Origin: a virus
IMG/VR virus record: IMGVR_UViG_3300022562_000333
Location: 1-64,000 of that record
Strand: one strand, 5' to 3'
Length of the DNA: 64,000 nt
Program-made: the position numbers and the translations under genes
Shown here: positions 40,703 through 47,996 of the stretch, piece after piece
Layout: each line of letters starts with the position of its first letter
How positions within the stretch are numbered: position 1 is the stretch's first letter
The notes under the pieces: generated by a model
What the model saw: the letters and a program-made list of their open reading frames with translations, nothing else
Told to the model about the DNA's origin: nothing
The model's database searches: none

Positions 40703-41656
40703 TCACTCGTCGTCAAGGCATAGACCTGGTTCTACTACACCGGGTTTCGGAAGTGCTACTCGGGACTTGCGCCGAAATGAAGCCACCTTCTTGGCCCCAT
40801 CTTCGCAACGTTCCACGTAGGCGCAGAGACGGCAGTGATCCCCAGCTTGCGCCGGGAACCTTTCCTGTCGAAGCTCATCGTGACTTTGGATGAGCCCGGA
40901 AACCTTCTCTAGCTCAGAGACGGATGACCCGATGCGATTCATCGTGGCCAGGATCTCGTTCTGGAGGGCGTTGAGGTCCGCGTTCGTGAACTGGACCCAC
41001 TCGATGGCCCGCTCGTCCTCGAACATCCAGAAGACGTACCCGATCTTGTCAGGGATCACGTTCAACTTGGCTCGGTGAAGCATGGCGTACCACTTGAGCT
41101 GCGTACCTTGGATCTTCTGGCCGGGCTTCAACTCCTTGCCATCGACGTACTTCTCCCGCCACTTGGAGCCCTTACCATCGAGGATCACGAGATCCTCGTG
41201 GGGGGCGATACGCTTGATCACGAAGTCGGCGCGACCCCCAATCATGTGCTCAGCGAAACGATGGTCGAGCTTCATCTCAGCCACCGCATGAGTGCCCAGA
41301 AGGCGGTTCTGGCGGATCGTCTTGACCCCTCGGGGGACAGCTTCCTTCGCAGCGGAGATGACTTCCTCGCGGCTGTGGTAGTTCGACTTCTCGTCGTGCC
41401 AGTCGTACACGCGACCCTTCTGGTCCTTCATCGCCATGTCGAGTGACGGCTCAACGAGCGATAGGAGGTAGTCCAGGTAGTCCACCCGGCGCCAAAGACG
41501 GTCTCGATAGAACGCCTCGAAGACCAGACCCACGGTGCTCCCGTAGAGCGCGTTCACCCCGTTCTCGGCGGAAACCAACGTCTTGTTGACGTATCTGTTC
41601 CAATAAGCGAACGGGCATTCGCCGTACATCTTGAACCCGGAATAGGAGAGGTACAC
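40703..41656 (-). CDS. Cas4/RecB-like PD-(D/E)XK nuclease with Fe-S cysteines, 317 aa
   Basis: GGRADFVIKR (residues about 140-150) and LVILDGKGSK supply the acidic and lysine residues of the PD-(D/E)XK active site. Cys14 (YGECPFAYW) with the C-terminal triplet CRLCAYVERC matches the four-cysteine Fe-S arrangement of Cas4/AddB-type nucleases. Such enzymes resect DNA ends. It lies between the small coiled-coil gene and the Mre11 gene, in a recombination cluster. Starts with GTG after AGGGTGACC. Confidence 0.85.
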   Translation of the reverse strand: MYLSYSGFKMYGECPFAYWNRYVNKTLVSAENGVNALYGSTVGLVFEAFYRDRLWRRVDYLDYLLSLVEPSLDMAMKDQKGRVYDWHDEKSNYHSREEVISAAKEAVPRGVKTIRQNRLLGTHAVAEMKLDHRFAEHMIGGRADFVIKRIAPHEDLVILDGKGSKWREKYVDGKELKPGQKIQGTQLKWYAMLHRAKLNVIPDKIGYVFWMFEDERAIEWVQFTNADLNALQNEILATMNRIGSSVSELEKVSGLIQSHDELRQERFPAQAGDHCRLCAYVERCEDGAKKVASFRRKSRVALPKPGVVEPGLCLDDE

Positions 41657-41662
41657 GGTGGG

Positions 41663-42640
41663 TCACCCTACGGAGTCGACAAGTTCCAGGTAACGGAGAG
41701 CTTCCTCTCGCACGTTGTCGGCGAAATTCAGGCCCCGGATGTTGGCTTCGATGGAGGAGTTGGGGTCGATCACCCCATCTGAGAGAAGCTGGAGAACGAA
41801 CTGATCGATGTCCCGACGTTCCTTCTCTTGGGCGGCCTTCTTCTCCAGGTCGAAGACCTCCTCGGCGGGAGCAACGGAGAGCGGGATGACCGTCACCTTG
41901 ACATCACCCCCATCGATCTCGACGAGAGCTACCTGCGGGGTTCGTTGAAGGTTCTCCCTTACGAGGGCTCCACGTGAGACAGCCCCGACGTTGATGAACT
42001 GGCGGCCGTGGATGACCTCTACTCCTTGGTCCTTGTGCCAGTGCCCAAAGCACCACGCATCGGGGCCGTTGCGGCTTATGAGGGCCTCGTACGGGAACAC
42101 GGGCTCGTTGAAGAAGTCCTCTGCTTGAGCTGGGGGCTTCTTACCGGCGAGAGCGTGGACCATCGCGATGAGGTGGGTATCGCCAGGCTGCTTCTGGATC
42201 TTGAGCAGGTCGTCCAGGGTTCGAGTCGGGCTGTAAGGGACTCCTACGACCCGTACTTGAAGGTTTCCGTCGTTGAAGACCTGCTCCCGGAGTTGGTGGA
42301 ACACGCCGCTGGCATACAAGACGCCCAGAGGTTGCTTCCCCAGGGTCTCCAGGTTGTTGAACGAGATGTCGTGGTTGCCTTCGATTTCGTATACGGGGCA
42401 TGGGTAACCCCGGTGAACGCGAGCTGACTTCTCCACTAAGGCATGCGAGTTTTTCGACGACGCCTTGACGTGGAAGTAGTCCCCCGCATCGAGAACGGCC
42501 GTGGCTTCTCTAGCCTTAGCGATGGCGCCAATCTGTTCGAGGTTGCTCCAAATCTCGGCTGGGTAGTCACCCTTCCAAGAAATGGGGCTCCGATCCGAGA
42601 CATGAACGTCCGTCCTCGTGAGGAAGGCGAGTCTAGGCAT
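41663..42640 (-). CDS. Mre11/SbcD-like nuclease, 325 aa
   Basis: Metallophosphoesterase motifs in order: DVH (residues 11-13), AGDYFH near 52-57, EGNHD near 91-95, a single His near 161 and GHWHK near 199-203. These bind two metal ions. The C-terminal 60 residues are a charged helical tail. It would work with Rad50 to process broken ends. It overlaps the Rad50-N gene by 8 bases; the ribosome site is weak, so coupling is likely. Confidence 0.9.
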   Translation of the reverse strand: MPRLAFLTRTDVHVSDRSPISWKGDYPAEIWSNLEQIGAIAKAREATAVLDAGDYFHVKASSKNSHALVEKSARVHRGYPCPVYEIEGNHDISFNNLETLGKQPLGVLYASGVFHQLREQVFNDGNLQVRVVGVPYSPTRTLDDLLKIQKQPGDTHLIAMVHALAGKKPPAQAEDFFNEPVFPYEALISRNGPDAWCFGHWHKDQGVEVIHGRQFINVGAVSRGALVRENLQRTPQVALVEIDGGDVKVTVIPLSVAPAEEVFDLEKKAAQEKERRDIDQFVLQLLSDGVIDPNSSIEANIRGLNFADNVREEALRYLELVDSVG

Positions 42641-43859
42641 GGAGGTGACGCCCCGATTGAACCGGCTGCGTACAGGTTGGGCACACGCCGAGAGCGTCCA
42701 CCTCGCCTTGAACGAGCTTCTCCTCCGCCTCGGTAGCGTCCAGCTCGGCCTGAACCTGCTGAATCGACTTCGTGATGGAGGTATGTTTGGAAGCGAACCG
42801 CGTCAGCTCCCGGAGCTTGTCCCGGTTCGTTTCGAGAGGGTCGAGCGCCGGCAAGATGATCTTCTCCGCTGCCTCAAGAGCGGTGAACCTCGCCTTGTAG
42901 GAGCGCATCCGTTGGATCCACTTGTCCAGTTGGCGGATCTTGTCGATGACCTCTTGGAGTCCCTCGATGGCGGGAACCAAACCGAGGAACTTGTCGACCC
43001 ATGAAAGGTTCTTGAAGTCCTCCACCCGTCTGTTTAATTCGTTGGCGAACTTTGTGAGCAGCGTCGCCTTCTTGGACTGTGTGAGGACGGTCTCCAAGTC
43101 GGGTACTGCTACCGAGTTGATCTCCCAGAGCGCTTTGAGTCGAGCAACCAGAGCCCCGGTCGTGGTGATGTATCGGTCCAACACGGTGACGCGTTGAGCC
43201 TCTGATTCCACCCTAACCAGAGCACGGACGGCTGACTCCGTCTTGTCGAGAGCCGCGTCTAGGCCATCGTACGCGGCAAGTCGAACACGAAGCTCCTCCG
43301 CATCCTTCTCGCGGATCTTCTTGGTAGATACGACTTCCCGTCGATCCTTCTCCACCATCTTCGTGGCAGCGGTCACCCGGTCAAGACGAGCCACATCGGA
43401 GATGGCCTCCGCTACGGCTGGCCCAGACTGGTTGAGCAGGAAGATGGGGAAGAACTGGTCCGCAACCTGGATGCTGCCGACGTCATCCCCAACTTTGACT
43501 GGAGCGAAGCCGCTCGTGATGAGGAAGTCGGGGATGCCCTGCCCAGGCTTGTCGTAGACCTGCCCGTTGAACGTGTATTTGTTGACGGAGTCACCCTTCT
43601 CCCAGAGAAGGTCAAACCCTTCTGCCTTGAGGCGAACCGTCGTCTGACACTTGCACGTCTTGGCCCCACGAACGGACCGAGCGCAGTAGGTGGTATGGCG
43701 TACGAACGAGGTCCCGAGGGAGTTGGTGAGGGCGCACTTGATGGCCCTCACCACGGCTGACTTCCCGATGTTGGAGCGACCAACAAGGGCTGTAAAGCCG
43801 TCAATACGAATCGAGACTTGCTCGATTGATTGAAACCCCCGTATTTCGACCTCAACCAT
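42633..43859 (-). CDS. Rad50/SbcC N-terminal half with terminal zinc-hook, 408 aa
   Basis: The N-terminal ABC lobe contains the P-loop GRSNIGKSA (residues 27-35) after VEVEIRGFQSIEQVSIRI. From about 160 to 390 it is coiled coil. It ends at residue 408 shortly after VCPTCTQPVQ, with Cys393 and Cys396 as the CxxC hook at the coil apex. Signature, Walker B and switch motifs are absent; they are found in the separate 230-residue protein at 38514-39206. The coil lengths are unequal: about 230 residues here against about 60 in the partner. Starts by TAATG overlap with recA. Confidence 0.85.
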   Translation of the reverse strand: MVEVEIRGFQSIEQVSIRIDGFTALVGRSNIGKSAVVRAIKCALTNSLGTSFVRHTTYCARSVRGAKTCKCQTTVRLKAEGFDLLWEKGDSVNKYTFNGQVYDKPGQGIPDFLITSGFAPVKVGDDVGSIQVADQFFPIFLLNQSGPAVAEAISDVARLDRVTAATKMVEKDRREVVSTKKIREKDAEELRVRLAAYDGLDAALDKTESAVRALVRVESEAQRVTVLDRYITTTGALVARLKALWEINSVAVPDLETVLTQSKKATLLTKFANELNRRVEDFKNLSWVDKFLGLVPAIEGLQEVIDKIRQLDKWIQRMRSYKARFTALEAAEKIILPALDPLETNRDKLRELTRFASKHTSITKSIQQVQAELDATEAEEKLVQGEVDALGVCPTCTQPVQSGRHLHA

Positions 43860-45109
43860 TACGCTCCCTCAGCAGGAGCCGCCTCCATACCCTCGACTTC
43901 CACCTCAGCGATCAAGTTGTCGATGGCCTCCGTGTCCACGGTGTCATCGGCGAGGTCGTCATCCCCGATGTCCTCCCGACCGTCCGAAACGATGTCCTCG
44001 TCTTCGACGTTCCCTTGGATCGTCTGCGGAGCCTCAGAGAGTAGAGCTGCGTTGACCTTCTTACGGAGGTCGGCGGCGGCTTTGGGGTTGTCCACGAGGT
44101 ACTGACGGACTTGGTTCTTGCCTCGAAACGCCTCGCCGTTGAACTCGTAGCTCGACCCCGATTGCTTGATGAGCTTGCGAGGGATCGCCGACTCGATGAG
44201 GGACAGGTACTCGTCGAGCCCATGGCCGTAGCGGATGAAGACCTCGGCGTTGTGGCCTTGCTTGCCGTCGAGCTTGTTCTTGGCGACCTTGATCTGGACG
44301 ACGTTACCGAAGGGGATCCGCTTCTTCTTGAGCGTCACCGGATCCTTGGTCTCGATGTAGTCCGAACGAGTCCTCGTGAGCTTGAGGCGGTGGCTCGCGT
44401 AGAACTTGACGGCCTTACCCCCAGCCGTGTTGTCATCCTCCCCAGCGTGGCTGCCCGCCTTGATCAAGGAACGGGTCTGGTTGATGAGCATGACGACCGT
44501 GTTCTTGTCCTTGAGCCACTGAACCATCTTGGAGAGGTTCTGGCTCATGGCGCGGGCAAGGGCGCCGATGCGGGCCTCTTCGTCGAGCTTCTTGTCCAGC
44601 TCAGACTTGGGGACCATCGCCGCAACAGAGTCGACCACGACGAGGTCAAATCCGTGGTGGATGGCGAGGTAGAGCATCTTGTACCCTTCCTCAAGGTTGT
44701 CGGGGGCGAAGCAGGTGGACTGCTTGTTGTCGAACTTGACGCCGATCGCCTTGGCGTACCCGTGGTGGATGGCGTTCTCGAAGTCGAGGTACATGCTGGT
44801 ACCACCAGCCTTCTGGGTGGCAGCGACGGCTCCGAGGGCGAGGGTGGTCTTCCCGCTCGACTCTGCACCGAAGACCTCGATGACCCGACCACGAGCGTAA
44901 CCAGGACAGATCATGCCGCTACCGTCAGGGAGCGGGGTACCCCCGAGGAGGTTGTCGATCTGGATAATCCCCGAGGGGATGTGCGGGAACGTTGTCGTGA
45001 TCGAGTTGGTGGGCTTCTGGCCCGTGACCTTGGCGATGTGAGCGAGCGTGAGCTTCATTACATCGGACGGCTTGGTTGGCTTCTTGGCGGCAGCGGCTTT
45101 GGTGGTCAT
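43859..45109 (-). CDS. recA: RecA recombinase, 416 aa
   Basis: Walker A GAESSGKTT (81-89) and LVVVDSVAAM (Asp160) match RecA. SMYLDFENAIHHGYAKAIGV is the AEH-like region, with Asp109 and Glu111 near the catalytic Glu position. The L2 neighbourhood (NTVVMLINQTR) is present. The C-terminus is long and acidic (EDEDIVSDGREDIGDDD), as in bacterial RecA. It would catalyse strand exchange. It overlaps the RuvC-like gene start-to-stop (ATGA) and is followed by the Rad50-N gene. Confidence 0.93.
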   Translation of the reverse strand: MTTKAAAAKKPTKPSDVMKLTLAHIAKVTGQKPTNSITTTFPHIPSGIIQIDNLLGGTPLPDGSGMICPGYARGRVIEVFGAESSGKTTLALGAVAATQKAGGTSMYLDFENAIHHGYAKAIGVKFDNKQSTCFAPDNLEEGYKMLYLAIHHGFDLVVVDSVAAMVPKSELDKKLDEEARIGALARAMSQNLSKMVQWLKDKNTVVMLINQTRSLIKAGSHAGEDDNTAGGKAVKFYASHRLKLTRTRSDYIETKDPVTLKKKRIPFGNVVQIKVAKNKLDGKQGHNAEVFIRYGHGLDEYLSLIESAIPRKLIKQSGSSYEFNGEAFRGKNQVRQYLVDNPKAAADLRKKVNAALLSEAPQTIQGNVEDEDIVSDGREDIGDDDLADDTVDTEAIDNLIAEVEVEGMEAAPAEGA

Positions 45110-45762
45110 GGCGGGGACTCCGGGAGTTTGGAAAATCTGAAGAAACGCTCATCCTCTCGGTACAAGGTCCCGAGTTGGCGCGTCTCGCCCGCATGCCGGC
45201 CCTTAGAGTAGGTCTTTTCCTTGAGGAACGTGTGCGCCTCCGATGGGAGAAGTACGTCCTTGTCGATACGACCTTCAAGAAGGAGCCAAAAGCGGGCGGC
45301 AAATCTAGCGATATGGTAGGCGTCGGCTTCGTCGCTATTCCACCGAGAGATCCCGGTATCAGCTTTCGCCATCGCCACCATATCGGCCTTGAACATCTTC
45401 CCTCTACGGACGGTCGGGTCCTCTTTGGCAAGGGACTTGACCGTCGATGGGTCGAAGTACACCACGTCCTTTCGGCGGGTGTAGATCGCCTCATTTACAT
45501 AGAGGAACAGACCATAGAGACCCTCGGACCACAGTTCCCCGAACGGGGGTGACTCGACCCCGACGATTTGAATTTCAGGCCAATCGTCGATCAGGTCTCC
45601 GACGCACTCACGGAGGCCCATGTACCTTTCGACGAACACGTCACTGGACGGGCTCGCAAAGCGCCCCTTGTCGACAACGCGCTTCTTACCGAAGGCGTCG
45701 GCGTCATGCAGGCACCATCCGAAACCCGTCAGCGACGGGTCCAGCCCAAGGGACAGGAACAT
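45106..45762 (-). CDS. RuvC-like Holliday junction resolvase, 218 aa
   Basis: RNase-H-fold motifs: LSLGLDPSLTGFG (Asp8), IVGVESPPFG with Glu near residue 70, and NSDEADAYHIA with acidic residues near 143-146. This matches the phage RuvC-like type that resolves branched DNA. It directly overlaps recA. It would clear junctions formed by recombination before packaging. Ribosome site is weak. Confidence 0.8.
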   Translation of the reverse strand: MFLSLGLDPSLTGFGWCLHDADAFGKKRVVDKGRFASPSSDVFVERYMGLRECVGDLIDDWPEIQIVGVESPPFGELWSEGLYGLFLYVNEAIYTRRKDVVYFDPSTVKSLAKEDPTVRRGKMFKADMVAMAKADTGISRWNSDEADAYHIARFAARFWLLLEGRIDKDVLLPSEAHTFLKEKTYSKGRHAGETRQLGTLYREDERFFRFSKLPESPP

Positions 45763-45776
45763 CCGTTTACGGAGAC

Positions 45777-45810
45777 GGGGGCCGAAGGTCGGGTAAGACC
45801 CCCGACCCCC
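45777..45810 (-). other. Nested hairpin between ssDNA-binding-like and RuvC-like genes
   Basis: Outer arms GGGGG and CCCCC enclose an inner TCGGG/CCCGA stem. There is no T-tract, so a terminator role is uncertain. Confidence 0.35.
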
Positions 45811-45826
45811 TCGCCTCGCCTCCTAC

Positions 45827-46681
45827 TCAGACGTTACCGAGGACGTTGGAGAAGTCCTCGTTGGAGAAGTCCGAGCCCGGCGCCGCAGTACCGCCGCCAC
45901 CCGGCAACCCCAGCTTCTCGCGAAGCTCGTCTGTGCTCATCTCCCGGAAGGGCTTGAGCTTGTCCCCGTAGAAGGTGATGGCCTTCTCCAAGATGCGCCG
46001 CTTGAACGGCTCGTTCCGGAGGTAGATCGCCGGCCCTGCCTGGGTGATCGTGATCTTCTGGAACTGGGTATCGGAGCACGACAGGTGGAGGTCGATCCCG
46101 GAAAGGGAGCTTCCACCCTCTTGAAGACCCCTGTTGATCTTCCGAAGCACGTCGTACTTGTCCGGAGAGAAGCGCCAGGGCTTGATCTGCCACTTCTTGC
46201 CGAGCGCGTCCTTGTCCACCTCACCCTCCCGGTCAGTCGGGTAGATGAGGAGGAGCGTGATGACGTAGTCCCGCTTCTCGCCCAGCTTGCTCCAGACCTT
46301 CAACTCCTCGGGTGTCACGTTCTTCGGCCACGTGACGTACCCGATGTCCTTCTTGAAAGACGACGAGACGGTCTTCACACGCGCTTCGCTCGTGTCGAGA
46401 AGGTCAACCTGATCGAGCTGGTCGACGCTCTTTCCGAGCTTCTCGGCCAACGTCTGACGGACCTTCGCGACGAGAGCCTTGCGCTGCTCTTCGTTGAGGT
46501 CCGGCTTCTGGCGAACAGCCTTCCGAAGCTGCGTCACCTCGAAGCTGTTGAAGTACACGAGAGCGACGCGGTCCGTACGACCCTTCTCTCCCTTGTACCA
46601 GTCGGTCTGGTTCGAGTTGACCTTGCCCTTGTCCTCGTCACCAAAACCAATGTCATCATCCAAATCGATATCGTCGCTCAT
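45827..46681 (-). CDS. Putative single-stranded DNA-binding protein, 284 aa
   Basis: The body is mixed strand and helix. The N-terminus is acidic (MSDDIDLDDDIGFGDEDKGK), as is the C-terminal tip SDFSNEDFSNVLGNV. Acidic tips are characteristic of ssDNA-binding proteins such as gp32 and SSB, which use them to contact partners. Position next to recA, the resolvase and the helicase fits. A near-copy of this tip ends the upstream coiled-coil protein. No clear OB-fold motif can be read, so this remains a hypothesis. Ribosome site AAGGAGCTGCC is strong. Confidence 0.5.
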   Translation of the reverse strand: MSDDIDLDDDIGFGDEDKGKVNSNQTDWYKGEKGRTDRVALVYFNSFEVTQLRKAVRQKPDLNEEQRKALVAKVRQTLAEKLGKSVDQLDQVDLLDTSEARVKTVSSSFKKDIGYVTWPKNVTPEELKVWSKLGEKRDYVITLLLIYPTDREGEVDKDALGKKWQIKPWRFSPDKYDVLRKINRGLQEGGSSLSGIDLHLSCSDTQFQKITITQAGPAIYLRNEPFKRRILEKAITFYGDKLKPFREMSTDELREKLGLPGGGGTAAPGSDFSNEDFSNVLGNV

Positions 46682-46854
46682 GGCAGCTCCTTGAACGTGC
46701 CTCCCGGATACTCACTGAGGGATTGCCGGAAAGGCTGGTTGTGGACTTGCTACGTGCGGCACACCAACTTGGACGTTGGTTTGAGGTGACCCTCGGACTT
46801 ACTGGTCGGGTGGCGTACCGCTCTGTTGGGTACACCACACAAGCTGAAAACCGA

Positions 46855-47946
46855 TCAGAGGTTCTTGAGGATGTCCGAGAAGTCGAAGTCGTCATCCCCG
46901 CTAGCAGGCGCAGACTTCGCTGGTTTCGGAGCCTCTGCTTTCTTGTCAGCCGTTTTACCGTTCTTTGAGGAAGTGCCGTTTGTTTTTGGCGCTTCTTCCT
47001 TGTCAAGAAAGGCAGCGACTTCCGATTCCGCGACAGACGACGAGGTTTCAGGAGCCTTCTGCTCCACGGCCTCGGTTTTCACCGCAGGTTTCGGAGCTGC
47101 TTCTGGCGTCGCGGACGACCCGGCAGCGACCTCGGCGAGAATGTCGTCGATCGGATCTGGTACCGCTTTTGGTTCCGGCTTGGTTTCAACAGGCTCAGGC
47201 TTCGCCTCTACCACAGGTTCGGGTTCAGGCTTGGGCTCGGGCTTCACCTCTACTACGGGTTCGGCCTTGGGTTCCGGCTTCGCCTCGGCCTTGGGTTCCG
47301 GCTTCGCCTCGGGCTCAGGCTTCGCCTCAACGGGAGCCTCACCCTCGTCTGAGTTGTCCGCCTCAGACGTGTTCGACTCTTGAGACAAGAGGCGCTGGAT
47401 CTCATCCTCGTCGATCCCATCGTCGACTGGCAAGGGCCGACCCTTGCTGTCACGGGGACCGCTAAACTCGTCCCCGTACCCAGTCCCCGTAACCCGGTCG
47501 GCCAGGAGCAGGGAGCGTTGGGTCTTGATGTTGTCGCTCGTCCGAACAAGCTCTTGGTGTCGAAGTCGGACCGCCTTCTCGATCGTCTCCAAGTCAAGAA
47601 GCTGCTGATCCAGTTCGCTGATACGAGACACCCGAGCCGCAAGAAGAACGTTGGCCTGAGCCTCACGGTCCTTGATATTCGGAGCGGCCTTGATCGCAGC
47701 GTTCTCCGCGAGGAGTTGGCTCAGCTCGACCTGATACCCGGCCTTCTCGGCAGCGAGATCCTTGGCAACCCCTCGCTTCTCTCGCTGGATTTCGAGCAGG
47801 ATGGCCGTGACCCGGTTCTGGTAGTTGCGACACGTGGCAACCACTTGGTTGATGTACCGGGGGCCGAGCACCGTGGGATCGGGTTCCAGCTCGATCGCCA
47901 TGCCGAAGATTTCGTCGTAAATCTGCTCAACACGTTTCAGTTCCAT
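46855..47946 (-). CDS. Coiled-coil protein with KPEP repeats and SSB-like C-terminal tip, 363 aa
   Basis: Start chosen at ATG 47946, with GAGG six bases ahead; a longer frame adds eleven residues. Residues 40-165 are coiled coil. Residues 210-270 contain repeated KPEPKAE units. The C-terminus is acidic and ends DDDFDFSDILKNL, very like the tip of the following gene. The layout is that of a loader or adaptor for ssDNA-binding or recombination proteins, but a UvsY-type identity cannot be shown from sequence alone. Confidence 0.5.
   Translation of the reverse strand: MELKRVEQIYDEIFGMAIELEPDPTVLGPRYINQVVATCRNYQNRVTAILLEIQREKRGVAKDLAAEKAGYQVELSQLLAENAAIKAAPNIKDREAQANVLLAARVSRISELDQQLLDLETIEKAVRLRHQELVRTSDNIKTQRSLLLADRVTGTGYGDEFSGPRDSKGRPLPVDDGIDEDEIQRLLSQESNTSEADNSDEGEAPVEAKPEPEAKPEPKAEAKPEPKAEPVVEVKPEPKPEPEPVVEAKPEPVETKPEPKAVPDPIDDILAEVAAGSSATPEAAPKPAVKTEAVEQKAPETSSSVAESEVAAFLDKEEAPKTNGTSSKNGKTADKKAEAPKPAKSAPASGDDDFDFSDILKNL
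47155..47340 (-). repeat. KPEPKAE-type coding repeats
   Basis: Repeated GGTTCCGGCTTCGCCTC-like blocks on the plus strand encode KPEPKAE and EAKPEPE units in the linker of the coiled-coil protein. Confidence 0.6.
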
Positions 47947-47996
47947 GCGGTGCCTCGAAGGTGGGGGATCAGACCCCACAAAGACACCGGATGGCT

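Noticed and set aside
46682-46854. Promoter in the 173-base gap upstream of the putative ssDNA-binding gene
   Set aside because: No convincing -10/-35 pair; only a weak five-base inverted repeat and a good ribosome site were seen.
46855-47946. Possible UvsY-like recombination mediator
   Set aside because: Location and coiled coil are suggestive, but no sequence match can be shown by eye; kept as a hypothetical coiled-coil protein.
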